Shown here piece by piece: positions 1 to 9,072 of a DNA stretch of 64,000 bases. Source of the DNA: Flavobacteriaceae bacterium (GTDB lineage: Bacteria > Bacteroidota > Bacteroidia > Flavobacteriales > Flavobacteriaceae); NCBI GenBank assembly GCA_004762155.1, contig SIHP01000005.1, positions 236,017 through 300,016 of the forward strand, written 5' to 3'. Positions within the stretch are counted from its first letter, which is position 1. Each line of letters begins with the position of its first letter. The position numbers were made by a program, and so were the translations under genes. The notes under the pieces are model-generated. The model saw only the letters and a list, made by a program, of their open reading frames with translations, did not search any database and was not told the origin of the DNA.

Positions 1-720
1 AACACCCGCAATTGCATCGGAACCATATTGTGCAGAAGCTCCGTCTCTTAATACCTCTACTCTTTCTATAGCAGAAGTTGGGATACTTTTCATATCTGTA
101 CCTACTTCTCCTTTTCCAGGAGTATCGTTAACATATACTAATGCACTTTGATTTTTACGTTTTCCATTTACTAAAACCAACGTTCTACTTGGTCCTAACC
201 CTCTTAAATCTGCTGGATCAAAATGTGCAGTTGCATCTGATATTGTTTGATTACTTGAATTGTAAGAAGGTACGGTAAAAGTTAACATTTGATCTATATT
301 AGATTGCCCAGTTGCTTGCAACTCAGCTACACTAATATTATCAATCGGCACAGCAGAATCTAAAATTGTTCTTGGTTTTGATCTGTTACCTGTTAATACT
401 ATTTCATCTAAAACAGAAGAGTCTTCTATTAATATTATTTGTAAAGTAGTTGTTGCTGAATTTATTTTTTGCTCAATTGATTTAAATCCCAAAGAAGATA
501 CTGTAATTACACTTGGTATCTTTTTTAAAGTCAACATAAAAACACCTTCTTCATCTGTAGTTGTTCCGTTTGTTGTTCCTTTTTCTATAACATTAACAAA
601 AGGCAAACTCTCACCTGATGCTGAAGTTACTTTTCCTTTAATTTCTTGAGCTGTTAAAGTAGCTGAAGCAACTAATAATATCAGAAAAAAAATATTTCTT
701 ATTAATAAACTTTTTGTCAT
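1..720 (-). CDS. TonB-dependent receptor, N-terminal part (runs off window)
   Basis: The reading frame begins at an ATG whose complement is at 718-720 and stays open to the window edge, so only the first 240 codons are seen. Residues 1-24 form a Sec signal peptide ending in TLTAQ. A carboxypeptidase-D-regulatory-like beta-sandwich follows (from about EIKGKVTSASGESLPFVNV), then a TonB plug domain with LRGLGPSRTLVLVNGKR and, near the cut, IERVEVLRDGASAQYG. This order is typical of Bacteroidota outer-membrane active-transport receptors. The plug resembles the subgroup with RTLVLVNGKR rather than SusC, so the substrate cannot be named. The strand points out of the window and no partner gene is visible. 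Confidence 0.9.
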   Translation of the reverse strand, partial: MTKSLLIRNIFFLILLVASATLTAQEIKGKVTSASGESLPFVNVIEKGTTNGTTTDEEGVFMLTLKKIPSVITVSSLGFKSIEQKINSATTTLQIILIEDSSVLDEIVLTGNRSKPRTILDSAVPIDNISVAELQATGQSNIDQMLTFTVPSYNSSNQTISDATAHFDPADLRGLGPSRTLVLVNGKRKNQSALVYVNDTPGKGEVGTDMKSIPTSAIERVEVLRDGASAQYGSDAIAGV

Positions 721-893
721 CCCTAATCTATTTTAATGGTTAGCATAACAAATATTGTCTTTTTTTCAATAAAAACAAACATAAAAAACACAAACAGCCG
801 TAAAAAAGTTAATTTTATACCAAAAAAATTGTTTTAATGTTAATTTTAAAGGACTGTATTTATGTTTTCCTCAAAGAATCTATAAAACTAATA

Positions 894-1280
894 CTAAACG
901 AATCGTTCTAAATCTAATTGATTTATAGCTCCATGACTTGCGTGTGCTATTACAACATTATTTTTAATTATAATTATTTGAGGAGACTGATGGAGTATTT
1001 GAAACTTATATCCTAACTCATCAGAAACTTCCCTGTAACTTAATAAATCTAAATAATACAAGTCTAAATTATTATCTAAGTTAAAAGATGAAATAAACTG
1101 ATTCATTACCATTTTACTAATTCCACAACGAGTTGAATGTTTAAAAATAACTTGTGTTTTCTTTTTAGACAACTTCGCTATAATATTCAACTGATGAACA
1201 GTTGTTAACCTTTTCCATGGTAATATTTTTTGTTCTTTTGTTTTTTTTGAACCACCAAATAATCTGCTAAATAACCCCAT
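894..1280 (-). CDS. ytxJ: Monothiol bacilliredoxin of the YtxJ/BrxC family
   Basis: This 128-residue protein has a thioredoxin-like fold. The characteristic segment FKHSTRCGISKMVMNQF places a single active-site cysteine at residue 52 (CGIS instead of CxxC). Family members (DUF2847) exchange thiols with bacillithiol, the low-molecular-weight thiol used by Firmicutes and many Flavobacteria, and are thought to reverse S-bacillithiolation of proteins. The N-terminus MGLFSRLFGG is short and basic, with no signal peptide, so the protein is cytoplasmic. It is a single gene, separated by about 170 bp from the receptor gene on its 3' side. Confidence 0.88.
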   Translation of the reverse strand: MGLFSRLFGGSKKTKEQKILPWKRLTTVHQLNIIAKLSKKKTQVIFKHSTRCGISKMVMNQFISSFNLDNNLDLYYLDLLSYREVSDELGYKFQILHQSPQIIIIKNNVVIAHASHGAINQLDLERFV

Positions 1281-1528
1281 ACTATAATTGTCTTACTCTT
1301 TTTTAAAAACTTACAAGATTATTCATTTAAAATACTATTAACTAGTTCTTATTTTTATAAATATAAAAAAACAAAACACTTTAATAGTTTTCTATCTTAA
1401 CAAAACACTTCTTGTTACACCTATTTAAGAATATCAATCTAATGAATTATTAACATAATATTGATACATTAACGTCAAACGATCTCAAAAAAGTAAATTA
1501 CATTTACTTAAAACTAAATACAGACAAA

Positions 1529-2245
1529 ATGGAGAGTTTAAAAGGAAAAAAAGCAATTATTACTGGTGGAAGTAGAGGCTTAGGAAAAGCAACAGCTATT
1601 GCGTTTGCAAAAGAAGGTATTGCTGTTGCAATTACAGGTAGAAATGAAGAAACCCTGCAAAAAACAGTTACTGAATTACAGTCTTTTGGTGTAACTGCTA
1701 CTTATGAGGTTTTTGATGTTAGTAATTATGAAGAGGTAAAAAAAGGAATTAAAAACTGTATAGACAAACTTGGTGCTGTAGACATTTTAGTTAACAATGC
1801 GGGTATTGCTGCTTTTGGAACTTTTAATGATATGCCTGTTAAAGATTGGACAAAAATTATTCAAGTAAACGTAATGGGAATGTATTATGTTACCAAAGAA
1901 GTGTTACCTCATTTAATAGCCAAAAACGAAGGTGATATTTTAAACGTTGCTTCTACTGCTGGTTTAAATGGAAATGCACAAACTTCTGCTTATTCTGCTT
2001 CTAAGTTTGCCGTAATTGGTCTATCGGATTCTTTAATGAAAGAAGTTCGTAAAAATAATATTCGTGTATGTACTTTAACACCAAGTACAATTGCAACAGA
2101 TATGGCTTTAGATTTGGGTATTACTGACGGAAATGAAGAAAAAGTACTTCAACCTGAAGATTTTGCTGAATTAATTGTTGCTGGTTTAAAATTACCTAGA
2201 AGAGCCATGTTAAAAGGTGCTTCTTTATGGTCTACAAATCCTTAA
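1529..2245 (+). CDS. SDR-family NAD(P)-dependent oxidoreductase (FabG-like)
   Basis: This is a classical short-chain dehydrogenase of 238 residues. The nucleotide-binding motif TGGSRGLG is at 12-19, NNAG at 89-92, and the catalytic residues are Ser142, Tyr155 and Lys159 (YSASK). It resembles 3-oxoacyl-ACP reductases and generic ketoreductases; the substrate cannot be read from sequence. It lacks a signal peptide. It is monocistronic and is followed after about 40 bp by a strong intrinsic terminator. The arginine 16 after the glycine motif suggests preference for NADPH. Confidence 0.88.
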   Translation: MESLKGKKAIITGGSRGLGKATAIAFAKEGIAVAITGRNEETLQKTVTELQSFGVTATYEVFDVSNYEEVKKGIKNCIDKLGAVDILVNNAGIAAFGTFNDMPVKDWTKIIQVNVMGMYYVTKEVLPHLIAKNEGDILNVASTAGLNGNAQTSAYSASKFAVIGLSDSLMKEVRKNNIRVCTLTPSTIATDMALDLGITDGNEEKVLQPEDFAELIVAGLKLPRRAMLKGASLWSTNP

Positions 2246-2282
2246 AATTTAAAACACCTATTTTACACTATAGATCCCTATA

Positions 2283-2321
2283 AAATAAACCCACAACAAG
2301 TTGTGGGTTTATTTATTTTTT
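2283..2321 (+). terminator. Intrinsic terminator of the SDR gene
   Basis: A perfect 15-bp stem (AAATAAACCCACAAC at 2283-2297 with its complement at 2300-2314) has a minimal loop and is followed by a T-rich run. It lies 38 bp after the SDR stop codon. Confidence 0.85.
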
Positions 2322-2333
2322 AAACTGTTTTCA

Positions 2334-2495
2334 GGACGAGATACCTAAAGGCTACCGTTAGTATTTACTAGTGGCAAGTACTGTTTAGAAATAATAAAAA
2401 CTACCTCACAAACTAATGTAAAGTACTCTTCTTATATTTTAAATGCTTTTACTACTTACTCAGTTACGCCACTAGAAAAATCTAGCGGTAGCCTT
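2334..2495. repeat. ~165 bp palindromic-ended repeat, copy 1
   Basis: The ends are inverted repeats: AAGGCTACCGTTAG at 2348-2361 against CTAGCGGTAGCCTT at 2482-2495 (13 of 14 pair, the odd one a possible G-U). Inside lies a second perfect pair, CTAGTGGC at 2369-2376 and GCCACTAG at 2468-2475. The central part (AATAATAAAAACTACC ... CAAACTAATGTAAAGTA) is almost the same as in copy 2 at 3152-3316. No reading frame of note is present, which is the architecture of a MITE-like or structured-RNA element. The rest of the gap up to 2826 is AT-rich with nothing else I can identify. Confidence 0.75.
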
Positions 2496-2826
2496 ATTCT
2501 GATATACTTAGGATGAGCGGGGGACATAATTGCTGCTTTTTTATAATACAAAAATAATTTAATGTTCTATTATAGAAATTCATCATTCTATAAAATTAAT
2601 TAATCTGATAATAGTTATTTAGCATAAGTTCTACACTATTACATGTTTTATTTACAATTGACTGCATTGTTAGAAGTGTTAAAGTAAAAATAGCTTATTC
2701 TTAAAACCATAACATTTCATGAATATATAGTTTCATGTATTACAAACATATTTTTTAAATAAACACACTTAAAAAGTATGTCAATTTTCCTTTCTTATTT
2801 AATCAAATCCCGATAGAGCGGTTACC

Positions 2827-3117
2827 TTATTTCAAAAAGCCTTCAACAATCCCAATTTCTAAATCCCCTAAAGTTAATAGTTTTACTTCTCTATACTTCA
2901 CAAACAATGAAGGTTCAGGTTGAAAAAAATCGGAAAAAACAAATTCTGATATATCAACCTTAAAAACCTTTGAATATTCTTTTATAAAATCAACTCCATC
3001 TTCACCTGTTATACCTAAATCATTTTCTATTGATATAGTTGTCTGGAGTTCAAATTCATAATTACCTAATAAATCTTCTATCAGAATCATCAAATTTTTA
3101 TTTTTCAACTTTACCAT
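2827..3117 (-). CDS. DUF1493-like small protein
   Basis: This acidic cytoplasmic protein of 96 residues carries the motif IENDLGITGEDGVDFIKEYSK and later FSDFFQPEP and LTLGDLE, which resemble DUF1493 (acyl-carrier-protein-like small proteins of unknown role, also found in enterobacteria). The GEDG motif does not contain the serine that would carry phosphopantetheine in a true carrier protein. It is the only gene between the two copies of a palindromic-ended repeat, which may mean that gene and repeats travel together. The DUF assignment rests on motif recall and is moderate. Confidence 0.6.
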   Translation of the reverse strand: MVKLKNKNLMILIEDLLGNYEFELQTTISIENDLGITGEDGVDFIKEYSKVFKVDISEFVFSDFFQPEPSLFVKYREVKLLTLGDLEIGIVEGFLK

Positions 3118-3151
3118 TCTACTTTATTTTATTTGCCTAACTTATTATTAT

Positions 3152-3316
3152 GGACGAGACACCTAAAGACTACTACTATTATTTACTAGTGGTAAGTACT
3201 ACTTAAAAATAATAAAAACTACCTTACAAACTAATGTAAAGTAGCTCTTATTATTTTTTAAATACTTTTATTACTTACTCATTAACGCTACTAGTTGAAA
3301 ACTAGCAGTAGCCTTT
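3152..3316. repeat. ~165 bp palindromic-ended repeat, copy 2
   Basis: Same orientation and same layout as the copy at 2334-2495. It starts GGACGAGACACCTAAAG, shares the central CAAACTAATGTAAAGTA, and ends CTAGCAGTAGCCTTTAG, which pairs imperfectly with its own start. Most differences between the copies are transitions that partly keep pairing through G-U. The remaining sequence up to the moxR promoter (about 3317-3560) is AT-rich and shows no gene. Confidence 0.75.
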
Positions 3317-3564
3317 AGTTTAACATTGTTATTTATTTAGAGATTATTACATGAAAAAAATAATGATGCAAGTATACAACAATCATATTCCGCTGCAAAT
3401 CAACCCCTATTTTTAACGGAAAAAAAAATCTTCTTACCTAACTATTCTTTTTTATTCTAAAAAAAAGAAAACTTCCTATATTAGCAACCGAAAAACAGAA
3501 ATCAATATAAAACAGCTAAACAATCTTTAACCAACTTTTAACAACTGTTAAAATGTTAAAATTG

Positions 3565-3572
3565 TAGATTTG
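3565..3572 (+). promoter_or_regulatory. -7 promoter element of the Bat operon
   Basis: TAGATTTG fits the Bacteroidota -7 consensus TAnnTTTG and lies 30 bp before the moxR ATG. I did not find a clear TTG/TTTG -33 box. Confidence 0.55.
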
Positions 3573-3601
3573 TTTTCTTTAAAATATAACACAAAGTATC
3601 A

Positions 3602-4591
3602 ATGGATATAGATGTAAGAGCAATTAATGAAAAAATTGAAAGAGAGAGTGCTTTCGTAGATGTATTAATAAACGAGATGAATAAAGTAATCATCGGACAA
3701 AAATACATGATAGAACGTTTGCTTATTGGTCTTCTTGGAAATGGTCATATTTTATTAGAAGGTGTCCCTGGTTTAGCAAAAACTTTAGCCATAAACACGC
3801 TTTCAAAAGCTGTACAAGCTAGTTTTAGCAGAGTGCAGTTTACTCCAGATTTATTACCTGCAGATGTTGTAGGTACTATGATCTATAATATGAAAGACAA
3901 CGAATTCAATATTAAAAAAGGACCAATTTTTGCTAATTTTGTACTTGCAGATGAGATAAACCGTGCTCCAGCTAAAGTACAATCTGCTTTATTAGAAGCC
4001 ATGCAGGAACGCCAAATTACTATTGGAGACACAACCTTTAAATTAGATGAGCCTTTTTTAGTAATGGCAACTCAAAATCCAGTTGAGCAAGAAGGTACTT
4101 ACCCTTTACCTGAAGCACAAATGGATCGTTTTATGTTAAAAACAGTAATTGATTATCCAACTTTGCAAGACGAGCAAATTATTATGCGTCAAAACCTAAA
4201 TGGTAGTTTTGGCAAAGTAAATCCTGTTATTTCTTTAGATCAGATTATAAACGCCCGTAAATCTGTTAATGAAGTATATATGGATGAAAAGATAGAACAG
4301 TACATTCTTGACATTGTGTTTGCTACACGTTATCCAGAAAAATACAATTTAGAAAAACTAAAACCGTTAATTAGCTTTGGTTCTTCTCCTCGTGGTAGTA
4401 TTTCTTTAGCAAAAGCTGCAAAATGTTATGCCTTTATTAAAAGAAGAGGTTATGTTATACCGGAAGATGTTCGTACTATTGCTATTGATGTTTTAAGACA
4501 TAGAATAGGTGTTACATATGAAGCGGAAGCGGAAGACGTTACTTCTGTAGACATTATAAACGCAATTATTAACGAAATTCAAGTCCCCTAA
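3602..4591 (+). CDS. moxR: MoxR-family AAA+ ATPase
   Basis: This 329-residue ATPase has Walker A GVPGLAKT at 54-61, Walker B/DEIN at about 115-120 (VLADEINRAP) and the MoxR sensor-1 region MATQNPVEQEGTYPLPEAQ near 155-173. MoxR proteins act as chaperone-like ATPases that work with von Willebrand factor A (vWA) domain proteins encoded beside them; that is the arrangement here, with DUF58, BatA and BatB downstream. It is cytoplasmic and the first gene of the Bat operon. The start is supported by a TAnnTTTG box 30 bp upstream. Confidence 0.95.
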   Translation: MDIDVRAINEKIERESAFVDVLINEMNKVIIGQKYMIERLLIGLLGNGHILLEGVPGLAKTLAINTLSKAVQASFSRVQFTPDLLPADVVGTMIYNMKDNEFNIKKGPIFANFVLADEINRAPAKVQSALLEAMQERQITIGDTTFKLDEPFLVMATQNPVEQEGTYPLPEAQMDRFMLKTVIDYPTLQDEQIIMRQNLNGSFGKVNPVISLDQIINARKSVNEVYMDEKIEQYILDIVFATRYPEKYNLEKLKPLISFGSSPRGSISLAKAAKCYAFIKRRGYVIPEDVRTIAIDVLRHRIGVTYEAEAEDVTSVDIINAIINEIQVP

Positions 4592-4661
4592 TAACATCAA
4601 AAACTAACTAAACTGAGAAAACAACCAACTACAATATTCCCTAACCCCAAAAATTTTCTCA

Positions 4662-4991
4662 ATGAATTTTAAATTAACAACTTACAAAACCCTAAGTGGA
4701 AAAAAAAGAATTTTAGAAACAGTAAAAAAGAAAAGTACACAAGCAATTGTTTACAAAGATGATGAGCCCGCATTTTTTGTAGACTGTTTTGATTTAGCTA
4801 CAGAAGCTAATATTATTATGAATGATCTTGTGCTTTGCGAAAAAAGAAGTATGAGCGGTGTAGTAAAATACATCGGTGAGAAGAACAATGTAAATTTATC
4901 AATAAAAGAAGCTCCTTTATTTGCTGTAGAATCATCTTCAGAAATAAAAGAGATGGATTTACCACCATTACCAGAAGAATGGTTGGCTTAA
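4662..4991 (+). CDS. Hypothetical protein within the Bat operon
   Basis: This 109-residue soluble protein has a basic N-terminal part (TTYKTLSGKKRILETVKKKS) and a proline-rich acidic tail (MDLPPLPEEWLA). I do not recognise its family. It sits 70 bp after moxR and only 3 bp before the DUF58 gene, so it is translated with the Bat operon. Most Bat operons I know go straight from moxR to DUF58, so this is an added gene. The N-terminal half, with alternating strands and AIVYKDDEPAFFVDC, may form a small beta-rich domain, but no function can be assigned. Confidence 0.6.
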   Translation: MNFKLTTYKTLSGKKRILETVKKKSTQAIVYKDDEPAFFVDCFDLATEANIIMNDLVLCEKRSMSGVVKYIGEKNNVNLSIKEAPLFAVESSSEIKEMDLPPLPEEWLA

Positions 4992-4994
4992 AAA

Positions 4995-5858
4995 ATGGAA
5001 ACCAAAGAATTACTTAAAAAAGTACGAAAAATAGAGATTAAGACGAAACGATTGTCTAATCATATTTTTGGAGGAGAATACCATTCTACCTTTAAAGGTC
5101 GTGGTATGACTTTTTCTGAAGTTCGTCAATATCAATATGGTGATGATATTCGCGCAATTGACTGGAACGTTACAGCGCGTTATAACGAACCTTATATTAA
5201 AGTTTTTGAAGAAGAAAGAGAGTTAACCATGATGTTAATGGTTGACATCTCTGGATCTGAATTTTTTGGTACATCCACACAATTTAAAAAAGATACGGTA
5301 ACAGAAATTGCAGCTACGCTTGCTTTTTCTGCTACCCAAAATAACGACAAAGTTGGTCTTATTTTATTTTCTGATGATGTAGAATTATACATTCCGCCAA
5401 AAAAAGGAAAAAGCCATGTATTACGTATTATTCGAGAATTAATTGAATTTGAACCAAAAAGTAAGCAAACAAACATAGACGAAGCTTTAAAGTTTTTGTC
5501 TGGTGTTTTAAAGAAAAGAGCTATTGTTTTTATACTATCTGATTTTATGGATGACAACTACGAACATTCTTTAAAAATTGCTGGTAGCAAACACGATATT
5601 ACTGGTGTAAAAGTATACGACAAACATGATGAAGAAATTCCTAATTTAGGAATGGTTCCAATGTTAGATAGTGAAACTGGTGAAATCAATATTATAAATA
5701 CGAGTTCAAAAAAAGTAAGAACAAATTACAGAACAAACGCTTTGCGTTTAAATGACTATTATAAAACTTCTTTTAAAAGAAGTGGGTGTGGTAGTGTTAA
5801 CACAAGAGTTGACGAAAGTTATGTAAAGAAATTATTGAATTATTTTAAAAGTAAATAA
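4995..5858 (+). CDS. DUF58 / vWA-like protein of the Bat operon
   Basis: At 287 residues it matches DUF58 proteins, with the signature RQYQYGDDIRAIDWNVTAR at about 45-63 followed by EERELTMMLMVDISGSEFFG, where DISGS is a MIDAS-like metal site. DUF58 proteins are encoded next to MoxR ATPases throughout bacteria and are regarded as their partners. No membrane segment is seen. It begins 3 bp after the preceding small gene and ends 7 bp before the next, so all are co-transcribed. Confidence 0.92.
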   Translation: METKELLKKVRKIEIKTKRLSNHIFGGEYHSTFKGRGMTFSEVRQYQYGDDIRAIDWNVTARYNEPYIKVFEEERELTMMLMVDISGSEFFGTSTQFKKDTVTEIAATLAFSATQNNDKVGLILFSDDVELYIPPKKGKSHVLRIIRELIEFEPKSKQTNIDEALKFLSGVLKKRAIVFILSDFMDDNYEHSLKIAGSKHDITGVKVYDKHDEEIPNLGMVPMLDSETGEINIINTSSKKVRTNYRTNALRLNDYYKTSFKRSGCGSVNTRVDESYVKKLLNYFKSK

Positions 5859-5865
5859 TAAGATC

Positions 5866-6951
5866 TTGAAGAAAATACTAGTTTATATATCATTTTTTAT
5901 TTCTCTGGTTGCTTTTTCGCAATCATCAAAAGTAGAAGCAGTAATCGATACTTCTAAAATCCGTATCGGAGAACAATTTTTGTATAAGATATCAGTAGAT
6001 GAAACAGAAAATGTTATTCTGCCTAAATTAGAAAACCTTAAAGGGTTAGAAATTGTTGATACGTTAAAAATTGACACTATTAATAAAAAACTAATCAGAA
6101 AATATATTTTAACTGGTTTTGATAGTGGTGCCTTTTATGTTCCAAGACAACAGATTTTTATTAGAAATCAAGCTTTCTTAACGGATAGCTTATTGATAAA
6201 TGTTACGACAGTTGCTGTTGACACTACAAAAGTAAAAGCATTTGCTATTAAGGGAATTAAAGGAGAACCGTATCAATTTGATGATTATAAGAATATTATT
6301 TTTTGGTTATTAGGTATTTTACTTATAGTAAGTTCAGTCTTATACTTTGCTCTTAAACGCACAAAAGAAGATGATAGCCAAACATCTAAAACATTATTAG
6401 CACCTTACCAAGAAGCTCTTAAAAGCTTGTCTTTATTAGATAAAAAGTTATTGTGGCAAAACAATAAAACAAAACAATATTATAGTGAACTAACTGGTGT
6501 ACTTCGTCATTATATTGAACGAGAATTAAATATACCAGCAATGGAAACCACTACAAATGGGTTAATAGACACCTTGTCTGATTTTAATAATACAAATTCT
6601 ATTTTAACAGATAAAGAGACTATTAAACGACTAGAATCGCTATTAAAGCAAGCCGATTTAGTAAAGTTTGCAAAATCTAAACCATTAGCTCACGAAATTG
6701 AAGGAGATAGAAATGTTGCAGAACATATTCTTAACAATTTAAAACCAAACATAACAGAAACAAACGTAGCTGTTGAAAATATTCAGGAAGTAATTATTGT
6801 TGAAAAACCAACTGTAAAAAAACCTTCTATTTTGGTTAAAATACTAGTAATTGTCTTTTTAATTTTAATTGCTATCGGATTTGTTTATGGTATTTCAGAA
6901 GCAAACAAAATGTCAAACTCGTTAAAATCACCTATTAATAATGTTCAATAA
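5866..6951 (+). CDS. Bat-operon membrane-anchored protein with signal peptide
   Basis: This protein of 361 residues starts at a TTG, 7 bp after the DUF58 stop. It has a signal peptide (MKKILVYISFFISLVAFSQ), a periplasmic beta-rich region, a membrane helix at about 142-164 and a cytoplasmic segment with YYSELTGVLRHYIERELNIPA. It ends with a second hydrophobic stretch (about 322-344). The arrangement resembles a short BatD-like protein (BatD at 9965 has a similar cytoplasmic tail with YEALERALHNYLKAKLGI). It overlaps batA by 11 bp, which implies translational coupling. No enzymatic motif is visible. Confidence 0.75.
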   Translation: MKKILVYISFFISLVAFSQSSKVEAVIDTSKIRIGEQFLYKISVDETENVILPKLENLKGLEIVDTLKIDTINKKLIRKYILTGFDSGAFYVPRQQIFIRNQAFLTDSLLINVTTVAVDTTKVKAFAIKGIKGEPYQFDDYKNIIFWLLGILLIVSSVLYFALKRTKEDDSQTSKTLLAPYQEALKSLSLLDKKLLWQNNKTKQYYSELTGVLRHYIERELNIPAMETTTNGLIDTLSDFNNTNSILTDKETIKRLESLLKQADLVKFAKSKPLAHEIEGDRNVAEHILNNLKPNITETNVAVENIQEVIIVEKPTVKKPSILVKILVIVFLILIAIGFVYGISEANKMSNSLKSPINNVQ

Positions 6952-7945
6952 TTTCGAGTTTCATAGTCCAGAATTTTTATGGTTACTCATATTAATTCCA
7001 TTATTAGCTGTTTGGTTTTTCTTTAGTAGAAAAAAAGAAAGCGCAATACTTAGCATGCCTAATGTAAAAGGTTTTAATGGCGGGAGTTCTTTTTTACCTA
7101 AATTAAAACCATTATTATATCTATTGCGTTTATTAGCTTTTTCTGCTTTAATTGTGGCTTTGGCAAGACCTAGAAATGTTGCAGTAAGCACAAAAACAAA
7201 AAGCAATAAAGGTATTGACATTGTTATGGCCGTAGATGTTTCTGCTAGTATGTTAGCAAAAGATTTAAAACCAAACCGATTAGAAGCTTTAAAAAGAGTT
7301 GCTACTGATTTTGTAAATCGTCGTCCAAATGATAGAATTGGTATTGTAGTTTATGCAGGTGAAAGTTTTACACAAACACCTATTACAAGCGATAAGTCTA
7401 TTGTAAAACGTACCATTTCTGAAATAAAATGGGGACAATTAGAAGGTGGAACTGCCATTGGAATGGGATTAGGTTCTGCTGTAAACAGATTAAAAGAAAG
7501 TAAAGCAAAAAGTAAGGTTATTATTTTACTTACTGATGGTGTAAACAACTCTGGTTTTGTAGATCCTAAAACAGCAGCTGAACTTGCTAAAGAATTAGAA
7601 ATAAAAGTATATACTATTGGTATTGGAACTAACGGAATGGCTCCTTTCCCTTGGGCAAAAGATCCAAGAACTGGTAAACTATCTTTTAGAAACCAACAAG
7701 TAGAAATAGACGAAGACTTATTAAAACATATTGCTACAGAAACAAATGGAAAGTACTTTAGAGCTACAAACAACAACAAGCTTAAAGCCATTTATGATGA
7801 GATTGACAAGTTAGAAAAAACAAAAATTGAAGAGTTTAAATATTATAATTACACAGAGAATTATCGTTTTTTAATCTTTTTAGCAGGGATTTTATTATTG
7901 CTAGAGTTTACATTAAAAAACACAGTGTTTAAAAGTTTTATATAG
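6941..7945 (+). CDS. batA: BatA, inner-membrane vWA protein
   Basis: The protein of 334 residues has membrane helices at about 10-28 and 57-76, a vWA domain, and a C-terminal helix at about 308-325. The MIDAS metal site is intact: Asp99-x-Ser101-x-Ser103 (DVSAS), the threonine in EGGTAIGMG and the DG of LLTDGVNNSG. BatA was described in Bacteroides fragilis as part of the aerotolerance operon. It probably interacts with BatB and the MoxR ATPase at the inner membrane. It overlaps the preceding gene by 11 bp. Confidence 0.92.
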   Translation: MFNNFEFHSPEFLWLLILIPLLAVWFFFSRKKESAILSMPNVKGFNGGSSFLPKLKPLLYLLRLLAFSALIVALARPRNVAVSTKTKSNKGIDIVMAVDVSASMLAKDLKPNRLEALKRVATDFVNRRPNDRIGIVVYAGESFTQTPITSDKSIVKRTISEIKWGQLEGGTAIGMGLGSAVNRLKESKAKSKVIILLTDGVNNSGFVDPKTAAELAKELEIKVYTIGIGTNGMAPFPWAKDPRTGKLSFRNQQVEIDEDLLKHIATETNGKYFRATNNNKLKAIYDEIDKLEKTKIEEFKYYNYTENYRFLIFLAGILLLLEFTLKNTVFKSFI

Positions 7946-8026
7946 TTATTAAAAGATTAAATAATTGAAAGATTGAGTATAAGATTTATTAAACAATAAA
8001 TTTTTCAGTTTTTAAATAAAAAAAGA

Positions 8027-9070
8027 ATGTACAAATTAGAGGAACCAATATATTTTTATTTTTTTGTAATTATTCCTGTAATAATTGCCGCTTTCCTGTT
8101 GGTTTTATGGTGGAAAAAACGCACTCAAAAGAAATTTGCTAATCCTGAATTATTAGCAAAACTAGCACCGAATGCTTCTACTTTTAAAGCTATAGTAAAA
8201 TTAGTTTTCTTTTTATTTGGACTTTCTTTTTTAATACTCTCATTGGTAAATCCAAAAATGGGAACAAAATTAAAAACGTTTAAAAGAGAAGGAGTTGATG
8301 TTGTTTTTGCTTTGGATGTTTCTAAAAGTATGCTTGCAGAAGATATTGCACCAAACAGATTAGAAAAAGCAAAACAAATTATTTCTAAAATAATAGACAA
8401 TTTAGGTAGTGATAGAGTTGGTATTATTATTTATGCAGGAAACGCGTATCCATTATTACCAATAACAACAGATCATGCGGCTGCAAAAATGTTTTTGCAA
8501 AATGCAAATCCAGATATGGTTTCAAGCCAAGGAACTGCAATTAACGAAGCATTAAACCTTGCCAAAACATATTATAACAACGACGAGCAAACCAATCGTT
8601 TCTTAATTGTTATTTCAGATGGAGAAGATCATCAAGAAGAAACTAAACAAATTGCTGAAAATTTTGGCGATGAAGGTATTAAAATGTACACCATTGGTGT
8701 TGGTACAGAAAAAGGACAACGAATTCCTATAAAATTAAATGGCTCACTTATTGGTTATAAAAAAGACAGCAAAGGAGAAACAGTTATTACAAGAAGAAAT
8801 CCTACTATTTTACAAGAAATAGCTGAAGCTTCAAACGGAGCTTATATAGATGGGAACAAAACAAATACCCCTGTTGATGCAATTAATAGTATTATTGCAA
8901 ATGCTCAAAAAAGCGAATTTGAAACCACGCAATTCTCAGATTATAAAGATCAATTTCAATGGTTTATTGGTATTGGTTTATTGTTTTTAATACTAGATGT
9001 GTTTTTATTTGACAAGAAAACCAAATGGGTTAACAAAACAAATTTATTTAACGACAGGAAGACGAAGTAA
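8027..9070 (+). CDS. batB: BatB, inner-membrane vWA protein
   Basis: This paralogue of BatA has 347 residues, two N-terminal membrane helices (about 9-28 and 58-75), a vWA domain with MIDAS DVSKS (Asp97, Ser99, Ser101), and a C-terminal helix near 315-330. The sequence after the MIDAS (MLAEDIAPNRLEKAK) closely parallels BatA (MLAKDLKPNRLEALK), consistent with an old duplication. An 81-bp gap separates it from batA, while batC follows after 2 bp. Confidence 0.92.
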   Translation: MYKLEEPIYFYFFVIIPVIIAAFLLVLWWKKRTQKKFANPELLAKLAPNASTFKAIVKLVFFLFGLSFLILSLVNPKMGTKLKTFKREGVDVVFALDVSKSMLAEDIAPNRLEKAKQIISKIIDNLGSDRVGIIIYAGNAYPLLPITTDHAAAKMFLQNANPDMVSSQGTAINEALNLAKTYYNNDEQTNRFLIVISDGEDHQEETKQIAENFGDEGIKMYTIGVGTEKGQRIPIKLNGSLIGYKKDSKGETVITRRNPTILQEIAEASNGAYIDGNKTNTPVDAINSIIANAQKSEFETTQFSDYKDQFQWFIGIGLLFLILDVFLFDKKTKWVNKTNLFNDRKTK

Positions 9071-9072
9071 TT

